A DNA stretch of 64,000 nucleotides. Source: CAZADA01 sp964526675 (lineage in GTDB: Bacteria; Pseudomonadota; Alphaproteobacteria; Caulobacterales; Maricaulaceae). Each line of letters starts with the position of its first letter. Position 1 is the stretch's first letter. Shown here one piece after another: positions 28,303 to 35,785 of the stretch. The translations under genes were made by a program, and so were the position numbers. The stretch spans positions 71,176-135,175 of the forward strand of contig CAZGLY010000002.1 of assembly GCA_964526675.1 (NCBI GenBank), given 5' to 3'. The notes beneath the pieces are model-generated. The model did not search any database and was not told where the DNA came from. It saw only the letters and a list, made by a program, of their open reading frames with translations.

Positions 28303-29328
28303 CTAAAGCCCGTCGTACCAAGTCTCGACCGTCTCGAATGTCTTGGCCGTGTTGATCAGCCCGCTGTGGCTGAGGCCCGGCACGACGACGGTCTCGGCAT
28401 CCGGATTATGCTCGGCAACCAGCGGCGCATAGGCCCCGGCATCGAACAATTCGTCATTCGCGCCGATCAGGATCAGCAGCGGTGTGTCGATCGCCTGAAG
28501 GGCCAGGGGCGTGCCATTAGGCGGCGAGGGTTGTGCCGTGGCAATGGCGGCGAAGCTATAGGCCGGCATTTCCGGCGGCTGGTTCATGTACAGGACCGGT
28601 TCGTTGTTGAACGCGGTGATCCCCGCCATGTTGAGCATGGTCAGTCCGATGAACCGCTGCGTGTTGAACTGTACGAAGGCGCGGGCCATGTAGGCGTCCT
28701 GACCGGTGGGCGGAGGACCGTCGGACTGGCGCTGGGTCGGGCCCTGTCCGAAATTGGGAGCAAACAGCAGATAGCCATCCACGTCCGGCATATCGTCTTT
28801 GAGTGCATAGCGCAGAGCGATGCCGCCGCCCATGGAATGACCGGCGAGGATCACGCGCTCTGGCGCGTCGTCCGACCGGATAGCGGCGATCAGGTCCGCC
28901 ACATCGTCTTCATGCTGACCGATATAATCGAGATCGAACGGACGGCCGCCCGACTGTCCATGGCCGCGCAGATCCGGCGTGACGATCGTGGCGCCGGTCG
29001 CCGAGCGGAGCAGGCCCGCCGATGTGTTCAGGATCTCGCTCGATCCGCCGAGGCCGTGGACATACACAATGACCGTGTCGCTGTCTCCGCCATAGCGCCG
29101 GGTATAGATTGAGGTGCCGTCCCGCGCGGTCAGGGAGCCCTCGGCATAGGGAACATCCTGACGGAAGCTGACCCCGGAGAACTCCCGGAACACCCGGCCA
29201 TCTTCCGGCGAAATCTCGTGCTCGGCGAAGTAGTCCGGTTCCGGCCAATGCACCAGCGCAATCGCGGCGCCGAAATAGGCGACGCCAAGCAATAAAACGA
29301 TGACGGCGATCCAGCGCAAAACAACCAT
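28303..29328 (-). CDS. Membrane-anchored alpha/beta hydrolase (monoacylglycerol lipase type)
   Basis: 341 residues with one N-terminal helix (residues 3-26) that anchors the enzyme with its body outside. Motifs are HGLGGSS, RGHGQSGG, elbow GHSMGG (Ser 165), Asp in ANDELFDAG and His in LSHSG. The helical lid region between is Pro/Gly-rich. It probably cleaves an acyl ester, perhaps a lipid. ATG 29328 follows GGGGAG. It is divergent from the 29632 operon. Confidence 0.87.
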   Translation of the reverse strand: MVVLRWIAVIVLLLGVAYFGAAIALVHWPEPDYFAEHEISPEDGRVFREFSGVSFRQDVPYAEGSLTARDGTSIYTRRYGGDSDTVIVYVHGLGGSSEILNTSAGLLRSATGATIVTPDLRGHGQSGGRPFDLDYIGQHEDDVADLIAAIRSDDAPERVILAGHSMGGGIALRYALKDDMPDVDGYLLFAPNFGQGPTQRQSDGPPPTGQDAYMARAFVQFNTQRFIGLTMLNMAGITAFNNEPVLYMNQPPEMPAYSFAAIATAQPSPPNGTPLALQAIDTPLLILIGANDELFDAGAYAPLVAEHNPDAETVVVPGLSHSGLINTAKTFETVETWYDGL

Positions 29329-29631
29329 GATCTCGTCTCCCCTCGACCGCAGGATGCCCCGCCGCGGTGCCTTGAATGATCCGGGCCGTATTGGACCGCA
29401 TCCGGCGGTTCAAGTCGATAGGTCTCGAATTGTTAAGGTTCTGGCATTGTTGCAGAAGTGTCATCTTGCAGGGCGCCGGAATGCAGGCGGGCGCGTCTTC
29501 GGACCGTTGCTTTGACGCCGCCCTCATCGGGTATACTCTGATCGATGGGGCCGAGAAGACCTCATGTTGGCCGCGCCCGCGCGGTCGCGCATAACAGCAT
29601 GACACACACACTGCGGTAAGGAGGGAAACGG
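29329..29631. other. 303-base divergent promoter region
   Basis: No gene. A TATACT at 29532-29537 with TTGACG at 29512 (14-base spacing) or TTGCTT at 29507 (19-base spacing) is a weak candidate promoter for the + operon. No palindrome of the GntR type was found. Confidence 0.4.
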
Positions 29632-30540
29632 ATGGCCAGCATCCGGCTCAGCCGCCGGGGGGGAAGAATGGGGGTCAAGCCGATTGTCATCGGCGCGCTC
29701 TCGTTTGCCTTTCTGGGGCTTTACGGCGTTGCATCGGACGGGTTCGCCGCGTCCGAGGACCAGACAACCGAGCAGATCGAGGGCATGACCGATGGCGGTC
29801 CGCGCGACCTGAATGGCGTGTGGCAGGTCATGAACACGGCCAATTACGATCTCGAAGCCACCCATGCGCGTCATGCCATGCAGACGCGCGAAGGGCCTTG
29901 GGGGCCGCAGCCGGCGAAATCCGTGGTCGCGCTTGGCGCGGTCGGTGCGGTGCCGGCGGGTCCGAGCAAGCTCAAGGGCGGCGGCACCATCCCCTATACG
30001 CCCGAGGCGCTCGAGACACGCAACGAGAACCGGGCGAATTGGATCGAGCGGGATCCGGAAATCAAATGCTATCTGCCCGGTATTCCGCGTGCGAACTATA
30101 TGGGCCTGCCGTTCAAGATCATGCACAATGACGGCGCCATGCTGTTCGCCTACGAATATGCTGGCGCGGTGCGCAATGTGCATCTGACCGATCCGGGCGA
30201 AGCGCCGATCGATTCCTGGATGGGCCAGTCTTATGGCAAGTGGGACGGCGATACCTTCGTGATCGAAGTGACCGCCCAAAACGGCCAGACCTGGCTCGAC
30301 CGGTCCGGCAATCACGCCAGCCCGCAACTGAAAGTCACCGAGCGCTTCACCAAGCTCAGCCCGTATCACATGCGTTATGAGGCGACGCTGGAGGACCCGG
30401 CCACCTATACGGAGCCGTGGACCATCAGCATGATCCTCTACAAGCGCGTCGGCGCGGACGCAGAACTCCAAGAGTTCAACTGCGTCGAGTTCGTCGAAGA
30501 ATTGATGTACGGACATTTGCGCAAGGAGCCGCTGGACTGA
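29632..30540 (+). CDS. Exported protein of unknown function, first gene of a DUF6152 operon
   Basis: 302 residues. The first ~40 form a long signal peptide (RRGGRMGVKPIV, hydrophobic run, DGFAAS). The body contains DLNGVWQVM near the start and GKWDGDTFVIEVT, motifs seen also in the next gene (MQGIWTNAS and GRWEGDTLVVETT), so the two are paralogues. I have seen this WxGDTLVVET motif in uncharacterised exported proteins of proteobacteria and Acidobacteria. Strong AAGGAGG site before ATG 29632. Overlaps the next gene by one base (TGATG). Confidence 0.82.
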   Translation: MASIRLSRRGGRMGVKPIVIGALSFAFLGLYGVASDGFAASEDQTTEQIEGMTDGGPRDLNGVWQVMNTANYDLEATHARHAMQTREGPWGPQPAKSVVALGAVGAVPAGPSKLKGGGTIPYTPEALETRNENRANWIERDPEIKCYLPGIPRANYMGLPFKIMHNDGAMLFAYEYAGAVRNVHLTDPGEAPIDSWMGQSYGKWDGDTFVIEVTAQNGQTWLDRSGNHASPQLKVTERFTKLSPYHMRYEATLEDPATYTEPWTISMILYKRVGADAELQEFNCVEFVEELMYGHLRKEPLD

Positions 30541-31598
30541 TGAAACATGTGACCCAATGGGTGGCCGTTGCCGCGCTGGTCTGTCCCGCGGTGGCCTTTG
30601 CCCAGATCGACATCTCCGAGGACGTGGACGAAACGCTGATCGTCGGCGAACCCTGGGATCCCGACTATGAACCGCCGCGCATGCCAGACGGCACGCCCGA
30701 TATGCAAGGCATCTGGACCAATGCGTCCATCACATCGCTCGAGCGTCCGGACGGGGTCGAGAACCTCGTTTTGACGCCTCAGCAAGCCGCCGGGTTCCGG
30801 GGTGTGACGGAGCGTCTGTTGTCGATGGACACCGAAGTCACCGACCCGGATGCGCCGCCGCCGGAAGAAGGCGGGGAGATCAGGGGCTATAACGCGTTCT
30901 GGACCGACCCCGGCAATGAGGTTGCGCGGATCGACGGCGAGTTCCGCTCCTCCTGGATCGTTGAGCCCGAGGACGGCAAGCTGCCGTATTCCCTGTCGGG
31001 TGCGGCTACCTTCCTGCGCTACGGCCAGCGGATGTTTTCGAATTTCGACGATCCGGAAGTCCGGTCGGCGGGTGAGCGCTGCACGGTCGGCTTCGGATCG
31101 ACCGGCGGGCCGCCGATGATGAATGTTCTGTATAACAACCATTATCAGATCGTTCAGACGCCGGAGACCGTCGCCATCGTGGTCGAGATGAACCACAATG
31201 CCCGGCTGATCCGCATCGATGACGAGCACCGGCCCGACATCATGCGCGGCTGGCTCGGGGATTCGATCGGCCGCTGGGAGGGCGACACCCTCGTGGTGGA
31301 GACCACCAATTTCCACCCGGATCATCGGGTGCGCGGTGCGATCCGCCACCGGTTCTTCCTGTCCACCGATGCGCTGGTGGAAGAGCGGTTCACCCGCGTG
31401 TCGGATGCCGAGATCTTCTATGAGTTCACGGTGACCGACCCGAAGATCTATCGTCAGCCCTGGCGCGGCGAGATGGTTCTCGTGCGGGACCAGGGGCCGA
31501 TGTTCGAATATGCCTGTCACGAGGGCAATTACGCGCTGCCGAACATTCTGGGCGGGGCGCGCCGCGAAGAAGCCGATGCGGCGGAGGCCGGCGAGTAA
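30540..31598 (+). CDS. Exported paralogue of the preceding gene, unknown function
   Basis: 352 residues with a signal peptide (MKHVTQWVAVAALVCPAVAFA). The body has TPDMQGIWTN, RCTVGFGSTGGPPMM, IDDEHRPDI and GRWEGDTLVVETTNF, then RFTRVSD and a C-terminal ACHEGNY segment. Start ATG 30540 overlaps the previous stop (TGATG), so translation is coupled. Cys residues near RCTVGF and YACHEG, and His-rich stretches (HPDHRVRGAIRHR) could bind a metal; that is only a guess. Confidence 0.82.
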   Translation: MKHVTQWVAVAALVCPAVAFAQIDISEDVDETLIVGEPWDPDYEPPRMPDGTPDMQGIWTNASITSLERPDGVENLVLTPQQAAGFRGVTERLLSMDTEVTDPDAPPPEEGGEIRGYNAFWTDPGNEVARIDGEFRSSWIVEPEDGKLPYSLSGAATFLRYGQRMFSNFDDPEVRSAGERCTVGFGSTGGPPMMNVLYNNHYQIVQTPETVAIVVEMNHNARLIRIDDEHRPDIMRGWLGDSIGRWEGDTLVVETTNFHPDHRVRGAIRHRFFLSTDALVEERFTRVSDAEIFYEFTVTDPKIYRQPWRGEMVLVRDQGPMFEYACHEGNYALPNILGGARREEADAAEAGE

Positions 31599-31638
31599 GC
31601 CGGTCAGCCGCCAGACAATCATGCGAGGAGGACATCCC

Positions 31639-32133
31639 ATGGCATTCAAACTGACACGCAACCGTGTCTGTGCGCTCTTGGCCGGTGCCGCCCTATTGGG
31701 CGCGCCGGCGGCAGCCATTGCCCACCATGCGTTCTCGGCCGAGTTCGATGCCGATGCGCCGGTGCTGCTGCGTGGTGCCGTCACCAAGGTGGAGTGGATC
31801 AATCCGCACACCTGGATCCATATCGACGCGGTCAATGACGATGGAACGACCACGGCGTGGATGGTCGAGGGCGGTACGCCGAACACGCTGCTGCGCGGCG
31901 GGCTGAATCGGAACACCCTGGCGCCGGGCACGGAACTGATCGTGCGCGGATATCAGAGCAAGGACCGGTCGTGCACACCGGCCTGCAAGGCCAATGGGCG
32001 CGACGTGACCTTCACGGACGGCCGGAAGATCTTCATGGGATCGAGCGGTACCGGCGCCCCGCGCGATGGCACGGACCCGCGTGAGCGGGGCCGGGGCAAT
32101 CCGGACCTGCTGCCGGACGTGGAAGAGAACTGA
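31639..32133 (+). CDS. DUF6152 family exported protein
   Basis: 164 residues; signal peptide ends at AIA, and the mature protein begins HHAFSAEFDADAPVLLRGAVTKVEWINPHTWI. That start, with two His and the GxVxxVEWxNPH motif, is DUF6152, as I know it. CTPACKANGRDVTF near the C-terminus may form a disulfide or metal site. A perfect GAGGAGG site is before ATG 31639. It is third gene of the operon; the - strand DUF6644 operon converges 22 bases away. Confidence 0.87.
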   Translation: MAFKLTRNRVCALLAGAALLGAPAAAIAHHAFSAEFDADAPVLLRGAVTKVEWINPHTWIHIDAVNDDGTTTAWMVEGGTPNTLLRGGLNRNTLAPGTELIVRGYQSKDRSCTPACKANGRDVTFTDGRKIFMGSSGTGAPRDGTDPRERGRGNPDLLPDVEEN

Positions 32134-32145
32134 TCGGGCCCGCGC

Positions 32146-32174
32146 GTGGATCGCGTCAGTAGAACGCGATCCAC
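32146..32174. terminator. Hairpin between convergent operons
   Basis: 11-bp perfect stem (32146-32156 with 32164-32174), 7-nt loop, extended by GGGCC/GGCCC pairs further out. It lies at the stops of the DUF6152 gene (32133) and of the DUF6644 gene (32156). There is no T-run. Confidence 0.5.
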
Positions 32175-32842
32175 CGGCCCGCGGCGGCGACCGTCAGCCA
32201 CATGACGATCGACATGGCTGAGACGGTCTTGAGACCTAGCCCGGCACCGGCATCGCCCGTGCCGGGTTTTTCACGGCCCAGCCATGCGAAGATAATCAGG
32301 ACCGCGATTAAAAGGGCCATGGCCATGCGCGCGAGCGGGCTGGAATAGCCGATGAACACCGCGGCAAAGAGGCCGACCGACAGCACGGCCAGTGCGATGG
32401 TCACCGGCCCGAACCGGCCCCCCGATGCCACAACCCGGTTGCGTACCGTAAAGGTGAACAGCAGCGCGGCGGCAAAGGCGCCCATTTTCACCCAATAGGG
32501 CGGGCTGTAATAGAGCTTGGTCAATTCCCCCAGGGCCAGAACGGTGCCCGACACGATTGCGGCGATCAGGCCGAAGATCAGCAGCGGTCCGGCTGTGCGC
32601 TGGACGCCCTGTGGCGTCTGGGATTTGAGGCCCGCGCCGAGAACCCGCATATCCACCATGAGCACCGCGCCGCCAATCAGCGCGATCGCCAGGAGATGGG
32701 TGACGCCGGCCCAGGGCACGATGGTCATGGATCCCTTGACCAGATGGGCCGCCGCCGACTGGTCGAGGGCGTCGAAGAGCGGCCAGAAGATCGAATCCAT
32801 CCATTGATGGAAATCATCCTTGAACGATACCAACCCCGTCAT
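32156..32842 (-). CDS. DUF6644-type integral membrane protein
   Basis: 228 residues, about six transmembrane segments. The TM segment VTHLLAIALIGGAVLMVDMRVLG, with a conserved intramembrane His, is shared with the neighbouring gene (ATHVLTIMLFVGTIIMVDLRLLG). I recall the family as DUF6644, function unknown. Last gene of a five-gene operon, 3 bases after the previous stop. The buried His could be a heme or metal ligand, but that is inference. Confidence 0.78.
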   Translation of the reverse strand: MTGLVSFKDDFHQWMDSIFWPLFDALDQSAAAHLVKGSMTIVPWAGVTHLLAIALIGGAVLMVDMRVLGAGLKSQTPQGVQRTAGPLLIFGLIAAIVSGTVLALGELTKLYYSPPYWVKMGAFAAALLFTFTVRNRVVASGGRFGPVTIALAVLSVGLFAAVFIGYSSPLARMAMALLIAVLIIFAWLGREKPGTGDAGAGLGLKTVSAMSIVMWLTVAAAGRWIAFY

Positions 32843-32845
32843 CGT

Positions 32846-33415
32846 TCACTCTCCCGTTTCGGTCAATTCGATCGCCGGGCAGGATGCGAGATCATGCAGC
32901 AGCCCGTCCGGATCGAGTTTTTCGCAATTATACCAATCATAGGCGATCATCCGCCCCAGGACGACGACGCCGATCCAGGCGCTTAAGGACACCGCCGCGG
33001 AGGCGCGCACGCCCGCCGGCGGACCGTCCCGGCCGTCCCAATCCCCTGCGGCGCGTTGGATCATCCGGTGGAAGATCAGAATGTTGATCATGGCGATGAG
33101 CATGATCAGCATTTTCCCGCGGAAGAAGAGGCTATGATAATAGAGCAGCGGCTTGGCATAGAAGAGCAGCAGTCCGGTGACGATCATCAGGACAAAGCCG
33201 GCAATGGTCCAGGGCAGGATCCGCGATTCCATTTCCGAGATCGTCACCCGGTTGAAGGCCAGGCCTAAGAGGCGCAGGTCCACCATGATGATGGTGCCAA
33301 CAAAGAGCATGATCGTCAGCACATGGGTGGCCTCGATGATGGGCCACAGATAGAGCGACTCCCGGAGCGCGATGCTCCATGGGGTCTCGTTCATCCAGAC
33401 GATCCAATCACGCAT
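32846..33415 (-). CDS. DUF6644-type integral membrane protein (second copy)
   Basis: 189 residues, about five membrane segments. It shares with the other copy the TM with ATHVLTIMLFVGTIIMVDLRLLG and a basic/polar loop, and has extra His in YYHSLFF and IFHRMI. Paralogous to the 32156-32842 gene but shorter. Separated from the previous gene by 5 bases. Confidence 0.78.
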   Translation of the reverse strand: MRDWIVWMNETPWSIALRESLYLWPIIEATHVLTIMLFVGTIIMVDLRLLGLAFNRVTISEMESRILPWTIAGFVLMIVTGLLLFYAKPLLYYHSLFFRGKMLIMLIAMINILIFHRMIQRAAGDWDGRDGPPAGVRASAAVSLSAWIGVVVLGRMIAYDWYNCEKLDPDGLLHDLASCPAIELTETGE

Positions 33416-33420
33416 GGCCT

Positions 33421-33972
33421 TTATTCACCTCCCCCGATGGTGAGTTCTGTTTTCCGGTCGCCGCGATAGACGGCCGCTTCATCGAAAAAGCCGGTGGCGA
33501 CAAGGCGCACGGTGACGGGTTCGGGATTGCGGTTCTCCCAATACCAACCGTGTTCGCCGTCGAACGGTGCGATATAGGTGCCGCCCGCGCGCATGCTCGT
33601 TCCGGCGTCGAAACTTTCGGCGACGCCTTCCTCGGCGCCTTCCGGTTCACTGTGAAAATCGTAAACAAGCGCGCCGCCTGCATCCCAGACGAACACCAGC
33701 CCGCCGCCCTCATGCAGGTGATATTTGTATTCGAGCGTTTCATAAGGCTCGAGGGTGAACACCCGTTTATCGGTATAAAGAGGGTCGTCTTCCGCCGCGA
33801 GGGCCCGCGGGGGCGCTTCGGCGAGACCCGTGAGGCCGGCGGCCGCTCCGAACCCGGTCGGATCGACACCATACTCCGCCGGTAGAACGAAAAGGACAAG
33901 AATCACAGCCGCCGCAAGGGCGGCGCCGAGCGTTGCGGTCCACACGGACCGGTTGGGGGCGGTCGGGTTCAT
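33421..33972 (-). CDS. Transmembrane anchor protein (single-pass)
   Basis: 183 residues. One helix near residues 10-30 ends in LPAEYGVDPTGFGAAAGL, a phrase I associate with proteins annotated as transmembrane anchor protein. The outer domain has LEPYETLEYKYHLHEGGGLVFVWDAGGALVYDFHSEP, a beta-rich domain with His/Glu. Start ATG 33972 overlaps the upstream HupE-like stop by four bases. Function unknown; probably part of the complex encoded by this operon. Confidence 0.75.
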   Translation of the reverse strand: MNPTAPNRSVWTATLGAALAAAVILVLFVLPAEYGVDPTGFGAAAGLTGLAEAPPRALAAEDDPLYTDKRVFTLEPYETLEYKYHLHEGGGLVFVWDAGGALVYDFHSEPEGAEEGVAESFDAGTSMRAGGTYIAPFDGEHGWYWENRNPEPVTVRLVATGFFDEAAVYRGDRKTELTIGGGE

Positions 33973-34706
33973 GAGGTCATCAATCCATAAAGATGCATGC
34001 CGGCCAGCACAAAGCCGCCGGTCATCAAGGCGATATTGGCGCGGTAGGCCTGGGTTTCGAAGCCGGGGCGCGTGCGCCAAGCGTTGAGGACCGGCACAAT
34101 CAATGCCAGCACAAGAACCTGCCCTGCCTCGACACCGACGTTGAAGCTCAGCATGTTGAGCACCAGACCATCGTCAGACAACGCAAGATCCTGAAGCTTG
34201 GTGGCAAGGCCAAGTCCATGGGCGAGGCCGAACAGGAACACAGCGGCGCGCATGTCCAGGCGCGGAGCCCCCAGCCGCTCAAAACCGCCGATATTCTCGA
34301 ACGCTTTATAGACGACCGATAGGCCGATGATCGCATCGACCGCGTAGACATTTACCGACCAATCGGCCAGCACGCCGGCCAGGAGCGTCATGCTATGGCC
34401 CAGAGTGAACAGGGACACATAGAGTACCACGTCATTCAGCTTGCGGAGAAAGAAGACAACGCCGATCAGGAAAAACACATGGTCGTAGCCGGTGACCATA
34501 TGTTTGGCGCCGAGATAAAAGAACGGGATCGGCGCCGGGCCGGTGATGCCTTCCACAAAGCGGGCATTCGATTGAGACACGTCATGAGCCAGGGCGGTCC
34601 CGGCCAGTCCGGCGATAAGAAGTATCAGCAAAGACGCGGCAAGCGCCATGCCGCCGGCGCGGCCGGGCATGGCGGCCGGCGGCTGATCGGGCAGGGCCGG
34701 CCTCAC
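33969..34706 (-). CDS. HupE/UreJ-2-like membrane protein
   Basis: 245 residues from GTG 34706, which overlaps the upstream stop (GTGA) and has an AGAGGA site. A signal-like segment (MALAASLLILLIAGLAGTALAHDV) follows an 18-22-residue leader, so ATG 34652 is also possible. The motifs GAKHMVTGYDHVFFLIGVVFFL and NVGVEAGQVLVLA fit HupE/UreJ relatives (HxxxGxDHxxF, FNxGVExGQ), some of which transport nickel or cobalt. The substrate here is unknown. Downstream stop overlaps the next start (ATGA). Confidence 0.8.
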   Translation of the reverse strand: MRPALPDQPPAAMPGRAGGMALAASLLILLIAGLAGTALAHDVSQSNARFVEGITGPAPIPFFYLGAKHMVTGYDHVFFLIGVVFFLRKLNDVVLYVSLFTLGHSMTLLAGVLADWSVNVYAVDAIIGLSVVYKAFENIGGFERLGAPRLDMRAAVFLFGLAHGLGLATKLQDLALSDDGLVLNMLSFNVGVEAGQVLVLALIVPVLNAWRTRPGFETQAYRANIALMTGGFVLAGMHLYGLMTS

Positions 34707-35167
34707 GAGTCCATGTCCTCTTCGACCACATACCGGTTGTGGCAGGCGAGGCACACCCGATAAAGATGGCCGCCGGTATCGAACAGGCCTTCCTTGTCGC
34801 GGGTCTCGGCAGCGAGCTTGATCCGCGCCCCGGCATCCGCCATGCCTTGCGCGATTTCGACCCAATGCTCCTGATCCGGTGCGTAATCGCTGCCCTGAAG
34901 CGTCGCGGCGCCCCTGATGATCACGTCGGCCGCATCGGCGACCTTGAGCCAGCCTTCCTCCGTGGTCGGCCAAAGCTCGGTTTCGCCTTCGATGGTGATC
35001 ACATAGCCAGCCGAGCCCCAAATCACATCGGCCGCCGGGTCGAGGACATCGGCCATCAAATCATGGACGCGTTCGTCGCGTGCGCTCTCGCCGCCACCGG
35101 AGCATCCCGCCATGAGGACGGCCGAAACCAGGGCCAGCACGCCGATTGTCAGTCTTGAGATGGTCAT
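34703..35167 (-). CDS. c-type cytochrome lipoprotein (cytochrome c'-like)
   Basis: 154 residues. Lipobox LMAGC (Cys 22). A single heme-binding CLACH lies near the C-terminus (Cys 139, Cys 142, His 143). The rest is helical, with the heme motif at the end and no obvious second axial Met; this is the cytochrome c' layout. Likely a periplasmic lipoprotein carrying electrons. First clear gene of a five-gene operon with overlapping stops and starts; its partners include two membrane proteins with buried His. Confidence 0.82.
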   Translation of the reverse strand: MTISRLTIGVLALVSAVLMAGCSGGGESARDERVHDLMADVLDPAADVIWGSAGYVITIEGETELWPTTEEGWLKVADAADVIIRGAATLQGSDYAPDQEHWVEIAQGMADAGARIKLAAETRDKEGLFDTGGHLYRVCLACHNRYVVEEDMDS

Positions 35168-35262
35168 ACGGTCATCGGTCCTTCATACGCGCCGGTGCGT
35201 GCCTAGTCGTGCACCGGCAAATGCTCCTGAAGCCATGCCTTTTGCATGGCGATCGCCGCGGC

Positions 35263-35469
35263 CTAGCTTTGGGCGCGATAGATGTCGTAGCGAGACCTGG
35301 GCAGGATCTCGCCGGCCATGCGCAGGCCGCGACTGTGGATCATGACTGGCGCCGATGTCGGTTCCGAGATCTTCCGTTCACCGGCGTCTGCCCAGGCCCG
35401 TGTATGTCCCTGTGGATTCGACCATAAGGTGAGCCCGCAGGCAGCCAGCATGAGGCAAATGCGCAACAT
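35263..35469 (-). CDS. Small exported protein, unknown
   Basis: 68 residues. A hydrophobic N-terminus (MLRICLMLAACGLTLW) reads like a signal or lipoprotein signal, and a GGGAGGGG site precedes ATG 35469. The remainder (polar, with RGLRMAGEILPRSRYD) has no similarity I recognise. It is on the same strand 95 bases upstream of the cytochrome gene, so may be the first gene of that operon. Confidence 0.45.
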   Translation of the reverse strand: MLRICLMLAACGLTLWSNPQGHTRAWADAGERKISEPTSAPVMIHSRGLRMAGEILPRSRYDIYRAQS

Positions 35470-35785
35470 CGTCCCCTCCCATTCACGCCGTGCGCCAGTG
35501 CCACCGACCGCCGCGGTACCTGGCGGATCCGCGCCGCGATCCGTGCGTTCCTTATGATTGCGCCGGTTCTTGCGCCGGTCTTTGCCAGTCTAAACGTGAT
35601 CGTGCCGCTGCGGAAGGCGGCCCGCACCATGTCGCAGGACCGCAAAATTGTGCGGTGCACAAAGCAAGTCACACCGTGAACTGACAATTTCTATTCCATG
35701 ATTGTTTGACAGTCAGCGGGACGCAAGAAAAACTTGTGGGGAAAGAGCGGCGAGGGGAACACAGCCGCTCAACGGAGGGGACACC
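35470..35785. other. 316-base region between small protein and TonB receptor
   Basis: No convincing gene: the open frames here have no ribosome-binding site. It holds a degenerate copy of the island palindrome at 35701-35713 and the strong GGAGGGG ribosome-binding site of the receptor near 35775. Confidence 0.4.
35701..35713. promoter_or_regulatory. Degenerate copy of the island operator (ATTGTTTGACAGT)
   Basis: 11 of 13 bases match the consensus ATTGTCTGACAAT, 73 bases upstream of the TonB-receptor start. The spacing is like that of copy 1. It is imperfect as a palindrome (TTGT..GACA half-site kept), so binding is uncertain. Confidence 0.35.

Noticed and set aside
34170..34182. ATCGTCAGACAAC, similar to the island operator
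   Set aside because: Two mismatches, and it lies inside the HupE-like coding sequence, not in a promoter.
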